Below are positions 6,264-6,611 of a DNA stretch of 6,611 nt, one piece after another. The notes beneath the pieces were generated by a model, which saw nothing but the letters and a program-made list of their open reading frames with translations, was not told where the DNA came from and made no database searches. Both the position numbers and the translations under genes were made by a program. Origin of the DNA: Chitinophagaceae bacterium (GTDB lineage: Bacteria > Bacteroidota > Bacteroidia > Chitinophagales > Chitinophagaceae); the NCBI GenBank assembly GCA_947442905.1, contig CANEWV010000097.1, positions 1 through 6,611 on the forward strand, read 5' to 3'. How positions within the stretch are numbered: position 1 is the first letter of the stretch; each line of letters starts with the position of its first letter.

Positions 6264-6527
6264 ATGGCAAAGAATGAGATAAAATACCTGACCGCAATAA
6301 AGCAGGAGAAACCAAAGAAAAAGTTTTGTCGTTTCAAGAAATACGGCATCAAATACGTAGACTACAAGGATGTTGAGTTCCTTAAAAAGTTCATCAACGA
6401 ACAAGGTAAATTATTACCTCGTCGTTTGAGCGGTAACTCACTAAAGTATCAACGTAAAGTACAGGACGCAGTTAAAAAGGCACGTCAAATGTCATTATTA
6501 CCTTTCGTTACTGACTTATTAAAGTAA
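6264..6527 (+). CDS. rpsR: 30S ribosomal protein bS18
   Basis: The product is bS18, 87 residues, which binds the central domain of 16S rRNA as a heterodimer with bS6. The family core is plain: [22 protein letters not shown] (residues 18-39), [20 protein letters not shown] (40-59), [20 protein letters not shown] (61-80). A lysine-rich N-terminal part precedes it, and the length is normal. Only one cysteine (Cys22) is present, so the two-cysteine motif of some bS18 proteins is missing; this is common and should not affect function. The ATG at 6264 lies 4 bp after the rpsF stop, with GGAGG at good spacing, so it is translated from the same mRNA. rplI often follows this pair but does not start in the window. 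Confidence 0.97.
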   Translation: MAKNEIKYLTAIKQEKPKKKFCRFKKYGIKYVDYKDVEFLKKFINEQGKLLPRRLSGNSLKYQRKVQDAVKKARQMSLLPFVTDLLK

Positions 6528-6545
6528 TACCCTAATTAGTAACCT

Positions 6546-6595
6546 TCCCTAATCTCGCAACGGGCGAGAGACAGCAGTAGCTGGGCTCTTGGGGA
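6546..6595 (+). ncRNA. Candidate structured RNA element downstream of rpsR
   Basis: No gene is seen in the last 84 bases, but they fold well on paper. Hairpin one is TCTCGC/GCGAGA (6553-6558 with 6564-6569), loop AACGG. Hairpin two is CAGC/GCTG (6572-6575 with 6580-6583), loop AGTA. TCCCTAA (6546-6552) pairs with TTGGGGA (6589-6595), with one T-G wobble, closing both as a three-way junction stacked directly on hairpin one. A competing stem AGAG/CTCT (6567-6570 with 6586-6589) extends hairpin two and would break hairpin one and the closing stem. No U-run follows, so this is not a standard terminator. It may be a leader for the next gene, probably rplI, or a processing site. Confidence 0.45.
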
Positions 6596-6611
6596 CTAAA
6601 ACAAAAAAACA

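Noticed and set aside
6174..6404. Minus-strand open frame across rpsF and rpsR
   Set aside because: Antisense to two certain ribosomal protein genes; its hydrophobic look comes from the complement of lysine-rich codons.

Overview
The window looks like chromosomal DNA of a Bacteroidota bacterium, perhaps near Chitinophagaceae; that finer placement is only an impression. Three things point there: an HtpG of the Bacteroidota type (IIKKFLYSDHEIFLRELVSN), a TonB-dependent receptor partnered with a DUF5689 lipoprotein and a nuclease/phosphatase lipoprotein, and a TAnnTTTG-type -7 promoter element before rpsF. Most starts lack a Shine-Dalgarno sequence, which also fits. No phage, transposon, CRISPR, tRNA or rRNA signal was seen.

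Layout: 1-570 (minus) is the N-terminal third of htpG, running off the left edge. The 88-bp gap upstream of it holds a perfect 9-9-9 inverted repeat just before the start codon, plus a CIRCE half-site-like sequence and a TGTCA direct repeat. Positions 659-2026 and 2036-4579 (minus) form a tight two-gene operon, TonB-dependent receptor first and DUF5689 lipoprotein second, with a 9-bp gap. From a shared 108-bp divergent intergenic region, 4688-5797 (plus) encodes a MnuA/DNase I-like endonuclease/exonuclease/phosphatase lipoprotein. Close behind it come a promoter, a structured leader, rpsF (5906-6259) and rpsR (6264-6527). The last 84 bases hold a compact set of hairpins and no gene start; rplI would be expected next but is not in view.

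How the genes may work together: the three envelope genes look like one cell-surface module, with a hydrolase that cuts a phosphodiester or phosphomonoester substrate, an OB-fold lipoprotein that may bind it, and an outer-membrane TonB-dependent channel that imports the product. The substrate is not shown by the sequence. The ribosomal genes encode bS6 and bS18, which pair on the 30S platform. In Bacteroidota these two, with bS21, hold the 16S anti-Shine-Dalgarno tail, so the strong GGAGG before rpsR stands out.

The best candidates for undescribed biology are non-coding: the htpG inverted repeat, the rpsF leader, and the structured element after rpsR. All are read by eye and have not been tested by covariation or folding software.
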